This document shows positions 10,034 to 22,768 of a stretch of DNA of 64,000 nt, one piece after another. This stretch comes from Diplosphaera chodatii (Eukaryota > Chlorophyta > Trebouxiophyceae > Prasiolales > Stichococcaceae). Numbering within the stretch: position 1 is the stretch's first letter; each line of letters starts with the position of its first letter. The position numbers and the translations under genes are program-made. The notes beneath the pieces are model-generated. The model searched no databases. It was not told the DNA's origin and saw only the letters and a list, made by a program, of their open reading frames with translations. The stretch is from the NCBI GenBank assembly GCA_032358165.1, contig JAALGY010000061.1:248001-312000 (forward strand), read 5' to 3'.

Positions 10034-13000
10034 CTACAGGAATCGCGACGCCCGGCCCCAGTTCTTGTCGAAGTTCTTGAAGGCGTAGCCGGCCACCGAG
10101 TCGCCCAGGGTGACGGGGTCCAGATTCGACTTACGCAGGTGCAGCCCGCCGTAGATCCTGATACGTACACCATCTGCTCAGCGGCAGCGGTCTTCGAGAC
10201 ACGCTCAATCCTGAGCGGCATACGCCTCTGACCATGCATGCTCGGGCCGGCGTCCAGCACAGAGAGCTTGCCAGCGCTCTGCAGCTTTGCTGCAGCAGCT
10301 GGCCCTTGCACCCTGCTGGCGACCCGAGGTGCACATGACCAAGCAATTCTCACCTGGAGTCGCCGACCTCGGCGGTGACGGCCTTGAGGGACTTGTAGGT
10401 ACGCGGCGGAAGGGCTGCAGTGCCGGGCGCCGGGTCGTCGGTCACCACCGTGACGTCGATGGCGTCCTCGTTGTTGAGGTAGCGCTGCAGGACGGAGCCA
10501 CAGCCGAGCGTCAGCCACAGCAGTCAGTGCCTGACTTGACGCAATGCAGCGTCCTGCCCACGCACTGCAAGCACGCAAGCAGGTGCACGGGTTGACAGCT
10601 ATGCTGCTGGTGTGGAGCTGCTCCTCGCCTCACCTTGAGGACACCGTATGCGGCGCCAGAGGTTGCCTGGTGCCCTGAAGGGTACCTGCAGCCTCAGCGC
10701 TTCCCAGGTTGGCAGTCGACACCGATGATGACATCATCCGGAAGTGCAGAGTTTTCCTGATCAGCTGTGGGTACAATCTTACAGCCATGACCCACTGCTT
10801 GACATCCTACATCCCCTGCACCAGGTGGTGTGCTCACGAGACTGGTCACTCGTGACGAGCTGACATGCTGACATATTTCAAATCCCACATGTTGCAAACG
10901 CACTCGGGGTGGGGTGGCGTCGCCAGGAAGGGCGTCCAGGTGGGGTCGGCGGCGTTGAGGCCGTCGCCCTGGTTGATGGCGGTCACTGGGCGCCAGAACA
11001 GCCGGGTGTACTTGATGTACCACACCTGCATGTGCACAACGTCGGACCTTTAGTTCCGATGCCCAACATGTGCCCAGTGGCGCTACCCACAATGATTGTA
11101 AGTGGCTGAGACGCGAGCGACTGCTGTCAAGCCACAGACAGTGTGCACCCCAGCAGCAGTACTGGCGTGGCCCAAGCATTCGGCTGTGTCAGGCACTGCA
11201 GTTTAGGCTAGCCTGCGGGCTGGGGGCCTCACCGCGATGTTGTTGTCGTACAGGGTGGTGAAGAACAGCGCCAGCACCCTGGCGGTCTTGGGCAGGCTGG
11301 CCGCGTCCGACGGCCGCAGCAGCTGGAAGGCGATCTCGGACCAGTAGCCGGCGACCGTCTTGGTGCCCGCGACGCCTGCATCGTTCGAAAACCCTCATTC
11401 CACTGTCAATGGATGTGATGCAGGTTTTGGTGCAGTTGCATGAACAACAGTCAGTCTGTGGCCCTGCATGGCTACCGCGCTTGCCCTGGCGCCACTGAGC
11501 CGCAAGCCGCCCTCCAACTCTGAGTCTCGCATCACATCGATATCAGTAACGCAAGGTGTGCTGCTGGGTGAAGACCAAACAACAAGGGCGGTCACACACC
11601 TGCCCAGAAGGTGGCGATGTCGGTTTGGTCCTGGGTGCGGACGGCAGAGTCCTTGCGGCCCAGGCGCTGCACCTGCAACACACTAGGGCTTAGGTTCAGT
11701 CTTTGCGAAGAAACACTGATCATGTGTGTTGCTCGCTCTGCAGGTCATGCGTATGCCGCGAGCAACACGTCTGCAGCGCATCAGGGCGGGCGCCAGGCCT
11801 GCGGGCTGCTGCTACAGGGCCGCACCTCTGCAAGGTCCTTGTTGTATGCTGGGGACGGAGCGGTGAACTTCGTGAACTGCAGAAGCAACAGTCTTGTCTG
11901 ATGAACTGTGAAAAAGCCCCATGCGAGACGGTAGACTTGCAATGCAACCGTTGGCTGCTGTGGCCAGCGCTGCATTGATGTCGGTCTGCCAATGCAGCTG
12001 TATGGCATTGTATGCAGCGTTGGAAGCAGCACACGAGCACAGGTTCGTTGTGTCCCGCCAGCGGCAGCCCACATGGCCACAGGTGCATGATCACAAAGAC
12101 CCAGCATCATAGACCACAAGGGAGCCATTGCTGTGCATACACACAGACACGTGCCAGCCAACAGGTTGGCAGCATCCGACCTGCGCAGTGAAGGCCTCGG
12201 GCGAGGGGCTCGTGAAGGGCCGGGTCTTGCCCAGCTGGGGGTACAGCGCGAATGTCTGGTTGGGGGTGAACTGCGTCGCAGGCAGCACAGCAGCCGTCAG
12301 CGGGCCTGCGGTTTGAGGCCTGGAATGGCCTTTGTGCAGCAGGCGTGTGCGGTGAGGGTGCAAAGTTTCCATGATCGTCCAGATCGTAGCTGCTGTACAG
12401 GTTGCCAGTCACGCGCAGATGTCCAGGAGCATGGTCTGGGGTGCGGTGGAGCATGCCCGTCAGAAGGGCAGTGAAGCACTTGCACGGTTTGACTGTACGA
12501 CGTGACTGCCGAGGGCGGCGGGAGCGCGGCACCTGGTACCTGCCGGCCGGGCCGTTGGGCGGGCTGGGCACGAAGTTGACGAACAGCTGGCTGCCGTCGC
12601 TGGCGCGGTCGCGCAGCAGCTTCACTGCCACCTGCAGCGAGCAGAGCTTCCAGACGTCGTTGCGTTCCACGCACGTGGCGTGAACTGCCAGATGCAGGTC
12701 ACTCTGCACATGCGTGTGCCCTCCTGCCAACAGACCAGTAGGACAGCAGGTGACGCTGTGAGGTGCGCGCACCGATTTGGCGATCTTGTAGGCGCGGCTC
12801 TTCTTCACGTTGTAGCTTGTGCCTGCAGCAGCGAGCAGTCATTCTGTCGTCTGCGCCGAGGTTTCTTGGATCTATACGGATCTTGGGCCGCATGCCTGAC
12901 TGCACGTCCCAGCGGTGGCCACTCAACATCCCCATCACAATCAACCCTGAAACACATTGCCGTCCATCGACATCGTGCACTTATGCAGCGAGCTGCTGTA

Positions 13001-13978
13001 TGGCTGCAAACAAATGCACGTCACGGTGTCACCATACGGTTCTGGTTCACTGCGCACCCAGCTGCTTCTGCAGCGCGACGTCGAACTTGGACTGCTGCCC
13101 CGGGTACAGCTCACTCAGCACGAAGTGCCCCGCGAAGGCGGCCACCTCCCTGTTGGGCGCGCCGTAGCCCTTTTGCTGCAGTGAGAAGGCGCAACACGGT
13201 CCGTTCAGTGCAACGACGGACCAGCGTTATGCAGAATGTGTACTAAGGCATGGTGATGAGGGTGCATGACGCCCTCATCGTGATGACAGGGTACTGCTTC
13301 CAGCAAGCTGGGCCCGCCAGCGCGCATGCAGCACGCATGTGTGCCCACGTGTAGCGATAAGAGGCCTGCATTTCGGGTAACGGCAGAAGCTCACCTCGTT
13401 CACCACCAGTGAGCCGTGGGTGGCCAGCGCGACCAGCGCGTAGACCCTCAGAGCAATCTGCGGGGTGCATGCCAGCAGCAGGTCAGCAGCAGGTCAGAAC
13501 CTCCCTCAACTACATACGACCTAATCGTTCCTCAGTCATACGCACAGGTGATGAGCAGGGCACATGGGATCGCCACAACTGGCCTTGCCTGGTGCGGCAG
13601 TTTCTCATCCCGCGCCACTTGCTGCGCCACATACTGCCAGTCCTGCATGTCTCGGATAAACACGTCAGATGCCATGAGGCTGCTTGCCGCGGTTGCATTT
13701 TCGAACATGGGGCTGACATGGAAAAACACTCTCTCATGCATGCATCCGGTGCAATCGTGGAGGTGCACCTCGGCTTCAGACATCGGGATCGCTTGATAAC
13801 CGTTCATGTATGACAACAGGCATGTTTGTGATGCTTGAGTGTGAATTAGAGGCCATCGGGTTCTATTCGGCGCCACATGGCGATGCAATCTGCGCACCGT
13901 GACTGTGTTGTTGGTGGCCGCCGCGGCGCCGCCGATAGTCACGGCCAGCAGCAGCAGAACGACAGAAGAACTCGCCAT
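10034..13978 (-). CDS. vanadium-dependent haloperoxidase (PAP2 superfamily)
   Basis: Twelve exons on the minus strand: 13978-13589, 13457-13395, 13175-13058, 12822-12773, 12631-12533, 12270-12181, 11672-11600, 11375-11233, 11025-10904, 10685-10634, 10484-10354, 10157-10034; about 484 residues. All phases match. The family oxidises halides with hydrogen peroxide using vanadate, or acts as a phosphatase. All three active-site motifs are visible: K-x6-R-P (KYTRLFWRP, ~347-355), PSGH (~385-388) and SR-x5-H (SRIYGGLH, ~443-450). Other family landmarks are PPNGPAGRYQFTPNQTFALYPQLG and TDIATFWAG. The N-terminus MASSSVVLLLLAVTIGGAAA is a signal peptide, suggesting secretion or an endomembrane location. 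The first exon end needs a GC donor (CAG|GCAAGG at 13588). Residues ~25-110 of exon 1 do not look conserved and may hide a further intron. Halide specificity cannot be told. Confidence 0.88.
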
Positions 13979-14356
13979 GGCGACCCTGAGAGTGGCAAAC
14001 GGATTTGTGTCGGCAGACCACTGAGGCGCCCGCAGGTGACTGAGGGACTCAGGCGTGCCGCCGTCACGTGTCGGCTGCCAAGAATAGCTGGGGACGCACG
14101 TTCACACGTGCAACCAGATGGTTGGTCTAAACAGAATGTGCAGTAGTGATATCTGCAACTGTTCTTAAGAAATTTGGGCTGTTGGCATTGCTGGCTGGAT
14201 GTCACTGGCCAGTTGTCGACGTTGGAATTTGGCCACAGCTTCAGAGGTGGCTGCCAAAGGCAACAACGTGCTGTTTTTACATCATTATCAGTCATCGCCA
14301 CCACTCCGGTAAGGAAGCACCGCACGTTGTGCCATTGTGGCACACGATGCCCTGCA
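13979..14356. promoter_or_regulatory. 5' flank of haloperoxidase gene
   Basis: About 380 bp upstream of the haloperoxidase ATG and downstream of the next minus-strand gene. It should contain that gene's promoter and the 3' UTR of the coiled-coil gene. No specific element recognised. Confidence 0.35.
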
Positions 14357-17300
14357 TCAGTCAATACGTACAAGCACAGCGTTGTCCCGTGGGGTGTGCA
14401 CTACGGCGGCGGCCATTGCGAATGCACTGTTGTCATCACCATGCACAGCAGTGGCGGCAGCGGCGGCGGCGGCAGCGGCGGCAGTGGCGCTGTCTGTGCC
14501 AGCAGGTGCCCATGGCGCATCCAGGACGTCGATGTGCAGGCAGCCGTCGACATCCACAGGCCCTGCCGTCAGGACCTGCCGCTGCTGCATCCGCTGGCCC
14601 GCAGGGGATTCCGGGTTTGACTTCTGGTCTGCCGAGCCACGGCATGTACCAACCACGGGGCATCTCCCAGCGGCGGCATTGCTCAAGGTGGGGCTGTGCG
14701 TGCTGGCGCCGCTGAGCTGCTTATGATGCACAGCAGCGGCACTCGTGCCAGCTGGTGCTGAGGTCATGGAACCCAGTTCCGCCCTGGGTTCAACTGGTGC
14801 CGCATGCAGCGCCATGGGTTGGGGCAGCGCGGGATAGAATGGCATCACAGATGCTGCCGCTGCAGCAGCACTCCCCGCTCTGCCGCCGCCGCCCGGCGAG
14901 CTGTGGCGCCGCCTGTCCGCCACCGCCGGGCCTTTGTCCATGACAGCTGCAGCTCCGATGCGGCTGGAATCAGCTGCCATGCTGTCACGCACCCTGCGAC
15001 CGCGCTGCTTAGTGTTGCTGACCAACACCTGCAGCATGATGGTTCTGACTTTTGGGGCCATAGCATCGATGGTGTGAAGGGCTGTGCTGAAGTTCAAACG
15101 GACACAGAGAGCCAGATTGTCATTGCCTATTGGTGTGAACACATTGCAAGCTGGGCATGCCTAAACCTCTTTTGCATCGAGGCTGGCGACTGCAGCATGC
15201 ACAAGACTTTTACACATAAAAGTGCCCCACCGGTGGGTCGTAGCAGTACTGCTTGGCGACGATTGTGCACCGGCGCCGGGGCGCAAGCTGCTTTGCACCG
15301 CCGGTGGCACGGCCCCCGACTGGGGTCCCCTGCCGTGCGGTGCCCTTGTGAAGGGGCCCTGCGGCCGCGCCGGCTGCGGCTGCAGCGCCCACTCCTGCAG
15401 CGCCGGGGCTGTTGTGCCCTTTCAGAGAGTCCGTCGTGCTGCGGTCCCTGCCATGCTGCGGCCCAGCGGCCTTGGCGCCGGTGCGGGCGGCTGTGGGCTT
15501 TGGCACGGCCCAGGCGCCCCTGGCAACTGGCGACCCGAGCGACCGCTGCGGCGAGCCAGCAGGAACGTGCCGTGCTGCTGCTGCTGCGGTGCCCTGCGTC
15601 CGTCGGGCAGCGGCCGCGCCTGCCTCTGTGTGCCAGCAGCGCCGCACGTGTGGTCATCATCAAACAAAACTAGTAGATGTACAAGTGATATGGCAGGTGA
15701 GAGAGCCAGTTGCTGACCGTCGTCAAGGCGCGACTGGCATGCTGTCCAACGATGACGGTCAGCTATACCAGCCTGATATCAATGCACCCGGCCAGTGCGC
15801 CAAACTCAGGGTGGTGAACGTGTGCACATGCATCACGGACATATGTTGTCGAATTACTGGACACCTCACCGCCGGCTGCCGACCGCCATGCGAGCCAGGT
15901 CCTGCTGACCTGCAGCCGCCAATTGACGCCGCCGCAGCCAGCCCTGCAGCGCCTGGCGAGCGGCGCTCTCGGCCTGCGCGGTCAGCGACGCGCCCTCCGC
16001 CGCCGCCGCCTGCAGCTGCGCCTGTGCAGGCACACCACAGCGTCTTTGGTGGTGTGCTATGCGGTCATGGACCTGGTCGGTCTGAGCTGTGCAGACTGTG
16101 GCAGGTGGAGTCCCTGCAACACGCCCCTCTGCAAGAGGTGTGTCATGAAGCAGAGTGGCAGAGCACAACACAGTGGCACCCAAACAGAAGCACCTGCAGC
16201 TGGTGGCACTGTTGGGTGGTTGCTGCCTGCGCCGCCGCCGCAACCCATCGCTTGGCAACCAGTGAGCTGCAGCGCCACTTCAGCAGCGCCCTGGTCATCA
16301 GAGCCTAGGGCACACAGAATACATGCAGGTCTGTTCAGTCCACAAGCGCCAACCAATCGCTGATCTGACGTATGCAAGTTGATCCTTGTTCACCCTACTA
16401 GGCCGGCACAGCAGCAACGACTATGTTGATTGTTCGTTGGTGTCCAATGCCAAGCACTTGAGGGCTGCTAGCAGAAACGCAGAAGATGCTGCTGCGGCTG
16501 CAGCCACCAGTGGTTCTGGATTTGGGTACCTGCTTTGTCGCTGATGCCTGAGCAGCGCAGCTGCGGACCAGATATGCATCCCGGGCTGCAAACCACACAT
16601 CGCGCTCCGCTCGCAGTTGCTGCATGGCAGCGGTACAGCGTGGGATACTGCATGCGCGCAGCCAGACACACGAATGCTCATGCACTGTTGCATGCAACAT
16701 GCAACGAGTGATTTCTGGTTTGCGTGCATGGTGCGCATGCTGAAACGATGCAAAGCAGCAGCGGCACGGCAGAAGGTGCCCACTTGCGCAGCCCGCTCCG
16801 CCAGCTCCAGACACTGTTGCGACTCTGCGTTCGCGGCTGCCGCAGCTGCGCGTGCGGCCTGCTCTGCACCGGCAGCTGCGCTGGCCTGCTCCGTCAGATG
16901 GTGCACCTCCTACGAGGGTCAAGCAAAGCTTGTTGTCGCCAAAGTATCTGTGCCGATTAGAACTGCACATCTGCGTGGCTGCCATGTTCTGGGTGGTGTC
17001 CATATTTCAGTTCAGTGGAGGTCACTTCGCAGTTCAGATCCTTTGGTCATAACATTTATGAATATGGCCCTCTGGCGAGCAGGTGGCCATGCACCTGGTG
17101 CCGGCGCTTTAGCTGCGCCGCGTGGCTGGTCGCACCCCTGGCGGCGTCGGCCTGCAGCTGCCGTGCATGCGCCTCCGCGGCCTCCTTTCCTGCACGGTCC
17201 TCCTCGGCCTGGCGCCTCAGCTCCTCCACTGTGGCCTGCAGAACACAATATAGGGTTCACGAACGGCTTGGCAACATGCGGATGGTGGCTAGCTGCGGGT

Positions 17301-17954
17301 ACCAGCAGAGGACTCCACCTTCTCAGGCTGCTGCATGAACTGCCAGCAGAGACGGACTGGCATCCTTTAAAAACGGATCGTCTCGTCAGCATGCATGATG
17401 TGCTGATGATGTCGTGCCCGCTGGGCAAGCTGCATGTCTCTTGAACATTGATCAGCAGGAGTGCATCAGAAAATCTCTTTGGTCATGATGGGTCACCTGC
17501 GCCTCCCTGATCGACCTGGCGGCGCGGCCCTCCAGCCGCGCCGCCTCCCCCACCGCTTCCTCCGCCTCCCGCCTCGCCTCCTGCACAGACGAAGCCACAC
17601 CTGCACGCAAGTGGCCTGGCAGCAGGGAGCCCGCATACATTTAGGATGGAACACTGCACCACATGGCACGCAACATGCTGCATGCAAATGTCTGGCATGA
17701 AGACTTCAGGGGCTGCAAGCCGCCTGTGCGCGTCACAAGCTACCTTCGCATGCGACTCAGCGGCCGCAGCCCGCCGCTGAGCGTCCCTTGCCGCGCGGCC
17801 GCCTGATCCAGCGCTGCCGTCCGCCGGCGGGGCCGGCAGACACCGTACTATTGCCGCTGCGATCCTGGCATCAGCGCCCGCCCTGCTGCCGCAGGGCCTC
17901 TGCGCCCGGCCGAGGCCGCTGCCCGCCGAGCGCGGGCGCCGCCACACTGCAGAG

Positions 17955-17989
<35 letters not shown>

Positions 17990-20900
17990 CAGCAGCGCTA
18001 CCTGTGCGCAGCACAAAACCAGGTCGTGCAAGTGGCGCTGCAGGTACGAAGTCTTGCAGCATGGGTTCTTCACCTATGACGCACCCACTGATCGTTGCCC
18101 AAGTTCTCGCTCGATTTTCATGCATTGCTGACATCCGCCTCTGCCTTGCACCTCCAAATGGGACATGTGGGCTCTGGCGGCGGCGCAGTGCGGGCAGCTG
18201 GCCACCGCCTCCTGCTCCCGCTGCGCTGCCGTCGCCTCCCGCTGCTGCTGCAGCTCCGCAGCCGAGGCGGCGGCCGCATGGGCGGACGCCATGGCGCCGG
18301 CATGCGTCCTGATGAGCGCTGCCTGCAATGTGTGTGCGACTTTGGCACGGTGGAAGCTACCATGAACCCAACGTGCTGGGTTGCTGGGAAGACTGCGCGC
18401 GCCGAACCTCTTGCAGCACATGCAGGGCACCCGTTCACCTTATTGAAGCAGCCTGAGCAGTCAGTGACATGCAGCACGTGCTGGCGCAGATGCGGAGTGC
18501 AACTGATCGCCGATGAAGGAACGCCACACCTCGGCTTCCTTGAGCTGCTGGCGCAGCGACTCTGCCGTGAGCTCCGCAGCCCTCAGGTCGGCGTGCAGCG
18601 AGGCCGCTTCGGCGCGGGACTCTGCGAGCGACGCCCGAGCACCTACCATCGCGTCTGCTGCCTGCTGGTCCCCTAGTGGCAGCGGCGGGAGCTGCAGAGG
18701 AGTGCACAACACCGTTTGCCTTTGTGCAGGCGCTTCCGACTGTGGGCAGCTGCCTGCAGCACGCGATTTAGATCAAAGCGCATGCCAAGACAGCAGGTGA
18801 TTCAGCCTCACAGGTGCAGCAAACGATGGCAGCGCCCGGTTCGAGAGGGAGGACGCACATCATAGGGCGTGCTGCCGGCAAAGATGGAGCTGCAGCCGCC
18901 GTCCACGGACACGATGCGCCGCTCGCCCAAGCAGTCCCCATCTCCGCCTTCATTGGTGTCCTCAGTGCAGCCTCCGGTGCTCTCAGCACGGGCGCCAGTG
19001 GTCGTGTCGCCGGAATTTTGAGTGCTGCTCGGCACAAATGCTGCCACTGCCGCTCCCGGCTGCCGCCGATTTGCATCATCACATCGGCTGTATTCGGTAT
19101 GGCCGGATCTGCGGGGTGTCGCAGCGGCTGGCACAGCTTTGGTGGTCGCTCCGGGGCTGATCTGGGGTTTGGCAGGCCGTGTGCTGGCAGATGCGTGAGC
19201 CGCAATGGTGTCGGCAATCGCCTCCCCAGCTACCGTGTTAGGTTTCCGGGGCCAAGTAGGCTTTTGGTGGGGTGCAGCTGTCGAGGGCCGCAGCCGCTGC
19301 TGATGTGGCGCCACCCGCGGCTGTTCAAGATTCAAGTTCTCACTTTGGCGGGCAGCGGCCGGTGCTTTCGCCATCCTGGCGTCAGCTGCATGTGCTGCAG
19401 GCTGCCGGCGTGCTGCTTCCTGCTGCCGTGCCGCTGTTGCCGCCGGATCCGAGCGGCGGTCAGCGGCAGAAGCAGCTCGTCCAGAAGGGGCTGAGGTGGC
19501 GCAGTCACTGTCATCGGTGCGGCGCCTCTTGCTGCTGGCAGTGCGTGATTCCCTCCGCACCTGACGGCAGCACAGCAATAATGGCCTTGTTCAGATGCCA
19601 GCTGCTCGCACGCTGCATCGATAGCGAGGTCAGTCTGCGCCAACCTCAGAGGGACTGTTGCGTAGGCTGTATGCAGCATCATGTTGTTGCCACCTTGTCA
19701 GAGTCACCTCGCAGCATTCAATATGAGCACGAGCCTCCAAGCAATGCCTCTAGCAGGTGGTAACCAATGTGTGCCTCTGGACCTTTTTCTGCTCAGACTG
19801 CCATTCCTTGAGGCACTCACCGCAGCTCGCCGCTGCTTGACTACTTGCAACCGCCGCCGCTGCAGCCCCCTCTGCGGTGACACCGCCTCCTCGCCAGCCT
19901 CTATAACCCCTATATTCGGATGCACATGCATTAACACATGACAGAAACGGCCAGGACCCGAGGACATACGTCATGCAATGTTGTGTGACAACAGGTGTAC
20001 ATCAGCATGGAAGTCAGCAACCATGCCCGTATGATAAGCACATCTTGGGTCATGTGCCAAGCAAAGCAATGCAGATGAAGGGCAACACCTGCAACTTCCT
20101 CACTGGTTACTTGTGTTGAAGTAGCTGCAGCATTGGCTGCAGCTGCGCGTCGGATTGGGCGATCCTGCATTCCGTGGGCAACACCGCCGCCGCATTCGCT
20201 GATGCGCTCTGGGGCAGTTCGCAGCGACAGCTGCCCAGTGAAGTGGACCTCGCATGGCACTCCACCACCTCCCAAACCCCCAGCAGCAGTGCGGCGCTGC
20301 TGCTGCGGCTGCGCTTGGCGCTGCGGCCAAGCCACCGCGCCGGCTGCCGTCGCAAACTGCAGCCCTGTTGGGCAGTCGCTGCCCATCGTGGCGGTCCGCA
20401 GCCGGCCAGAGTCTGCGTGTGCGAGGTCGATCAGCGGCGCAATAGAGTCACCGTCATCTCCGCCACAAGAACCGTCGCAACTGCTGGCGCTGCCGGTGCT
20501 CCTGGCAGCAGCGCTGCACGCACAGAACCCAAAATTGACTCCTCATTTGTCAGTTGTATACATGGCAGCAGTTAAAACTCGGTTTTCCTTGGGCAATGCC
20601 TTGCATGTAGTCAACATCAGTTTTACCTGTACTGCCTGGCCAGAGCCGCTGCGTCTGCAGCATCATCAACGTCCGGCAGGTGCGGCAGACCGCCGTGTGC
20701 CTCTGATGTCCTGCTGCCGGCACTCAGGCCATCAGGACCACAGCAGTCGCCCGTTCTGCTGTTTGTGCCACTGCTGCCGCTGCTGTTGCCGCCAGATTCA
20801 TCGTTGCTGCTGTGGCCGCCGCTGCCGCTGGCGACGCTGTAGAAGCTGGACTCCCGGGTGCTGCGAGCCGTGGGATTCTCGCGGTGCGCTGTGGGGTTCT

Positions 20901-21588
20901 TGCGCCACAGAATGGCCGCGGGCTGCTTCTCGCCGACAGCTGCCGAGCTGCTGCCCGCTGCTTCTGACATACTCTTCTCCGCGCTTTCCTCTGGAGCAGA
21001 TAGAGACCCCTGCTCTTGCCGGCTGCCCATTGATGGACCTGGCAGTGCTGTCAGCGATGCCACTGCAGGCTGCTGCTGCGCTGCACTGCCGGCGCCACCA
21101 GAGACCCTCGTGACGGTGCCATTGAACACGCCGCTGGAACCATCCGCAGCCCCTTCGTCGCCGTCAAACGCTGCAAACATCGTCAGCAGGTACTGCGGCG
21201 GCGGCTCTGCCGACGCGTCTGGCCGTGACACCATATGTCCAAGTGCTGGCTGCTGCTGCGGGGCTACATGGCGCATCTGCGACCGCCGTGCGCGCGGCTG
21301 TGCTAGGGATGGTAGAGCGTCGCCCTCGGCAGGGACAACCTTTTTGCCGGGTGCACGCAGACGCTGCGGATCAGGCAGGGTTCGTGCTCTGCTGCGCTGC
21401 TGCATTCTGCTGGCTGGTGTGCTGCGTGCTGCTGCAGGGCCGCCGCTGCCTTTGCTGGCTCGAGAACTCTGCTCGCCTCTTTGCTGGCGGTGCTGAAGCA
21501 TGAACCCCGGCGCTGCTTTGCGAGTCTGGGTCATCTGTTTCCGGGAGGGGTTGTCATCATTCGCTTGCTGGAATGGAATTGCCTTCAT
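14357..21588 (-). CDS. large coiled-coil and low-complexity protein, function unknown
   Basis: Twelve exons chain without phase conflict: 21588-20627, 20513-20111, 19871-19821, 19560-18859, 18691-18530, 18322-18152, 18001-17744, 17580-17497, 17235-17095, 16909-16784, 16619-16530, 16021-15870; about 1100 residues. The N-terminal ~680 residues are Ser/Gly/Ala/Gln-rich and disordered-looking. From exon 18691 on, the protein is Ala/Glu/Gln/Arg-rich coiled coil, for example ELRRQAEEDRAGKEAAEAHA and EARREAEEAVGEAARLEGR. A Q10 run is coded at ~17957-17986. Exon 18322-18152 has one CPHC motif. The C-terminus is unresolved: an exon around 15650-15210 could end at a TAA (15210), or splice from a GTGTAA donor there into a frame ending at 14357. 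No enzyme domain seen. A cytoskeletal, basal-body or scaffold role is possible but only a guess from the coiled coil. Confidence 0.7.
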
Positions 21589-22768
21589 CTGCAAGACTCG
21601 ACGGTGCCACGCCCGGGACACAGGAAATTCGCAGGTGCAGTGGGCGGGGCGTCAGCAGGCGCCATTGTACGTCGCTAACGGTCCTGCGCGTATGTAGCAT
21701 ATTGTGGGGCAGATCGACGATCTATACACTTTTCTGCACTGTGGTGACGAGAACATCCCCATACAATCATCGAATGGCATGCAGGTCAGATGCGCCTTCA
21801 TGTCACTCACGCTTCGTCGTAGGTCAAGATGAGCGTGCACGGCACCTCGTGGAACCGAACACTCAGTATAAGATCCGATGACCTGTCAACAGACGGTTTG
21901 CCAGCTGACGAGCCGGTAGGCAAGCTGGGTGCAGGTGGTATGCTTCGGTCAAACCCTGCGCAAGATGACGAACAGCACCCGCGACATGCATACATTGCAA
22001 ACAATGACTCAGATTACCTTGACGTGTGTTATCGAGCCTTGCGCTGACCTCCGCCCCACGCGCGCGGGCCTCAATGACGAGACCATACTTCTGCCCCACA
22101 AACAACACCACCCCTCGCGCAGGACCGAGCACAGCTGCACACAGCATACCGACTCCGCAGTTGTACAGCGTGCTTGCACTTGCAATACGCTAAGCCCATC
22201 GTTGTGCTGCGCTCAGCAAGCTCTGCATCCTCTGCATGCGAGGGGAGATTGTTGGCGGTCCTGGGAGTTGTGCATATAGCTGTGCTTGTCGGAAGATCAG
22301 AGTTGCAGGACACAAGCAAGCTTTCGGGTGTTACAGCACAGCACCAGAAAACCTGACATGCCTACGCGCGTCCGCAGCAGCTCCTGATCTGCATGTCGGC
22401 AGCATGTTAAGGGTGCGGCGGTGACCTGCGGGCGCAGCATGATGCATGTGATTTACCGGTAGTGTGTCATTCGGCGAGCCTGTTGCACAATGAATCAGAC
22501 CAACGTGACGACACAGGTGACTGCTGTGATGCACTGACACTGCGTAGTCCCCCGCACTGCATTCCAGTGTCCAAGGCAGGTGCGGCATGCCTCCCGTATG
22601 GTGAAGGAGCATTCACCGCACTCACGCCCGACGAGATGGTTTCTGTGCAGCCCTCGCTCTCAACCAGGGTCAGAGTCTGGTTTGACAGCCTGCCCTTCGT
22701 CACAAGGCAAGGGCGCTGCACAGTGGCATGCATTACATGGCATGCATTCGACATCGCATCACAACATC
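21589..22768. promoter_or_regulatory. divergent intergenic region, possible small minus-strand ORF
   Basis: 1.18 kb separates the divergent coiled-coil gene and the rhomboid gene, so it should carry both promoters. A minus-strand ORF from ATG 22147 contains a hydrophobic stretch GVVLFVGQKYGLVIEARARGAE ending at a possible donor. Downstream on the same strand lies SSDLILSVRFHEVPCTLILTYDEA before a stop. The two pieces do not join in phase, and I do not recognise them. I cannot support a gene, only flag it. Confidence 0.3.

Noticed and set aside
20133..21113. 326-codon plus-strand open frame
   Set aside because: Antisense of the first exons of the coiled-coil gene; Cys/Arg-rich composition typical of a shadow frame.
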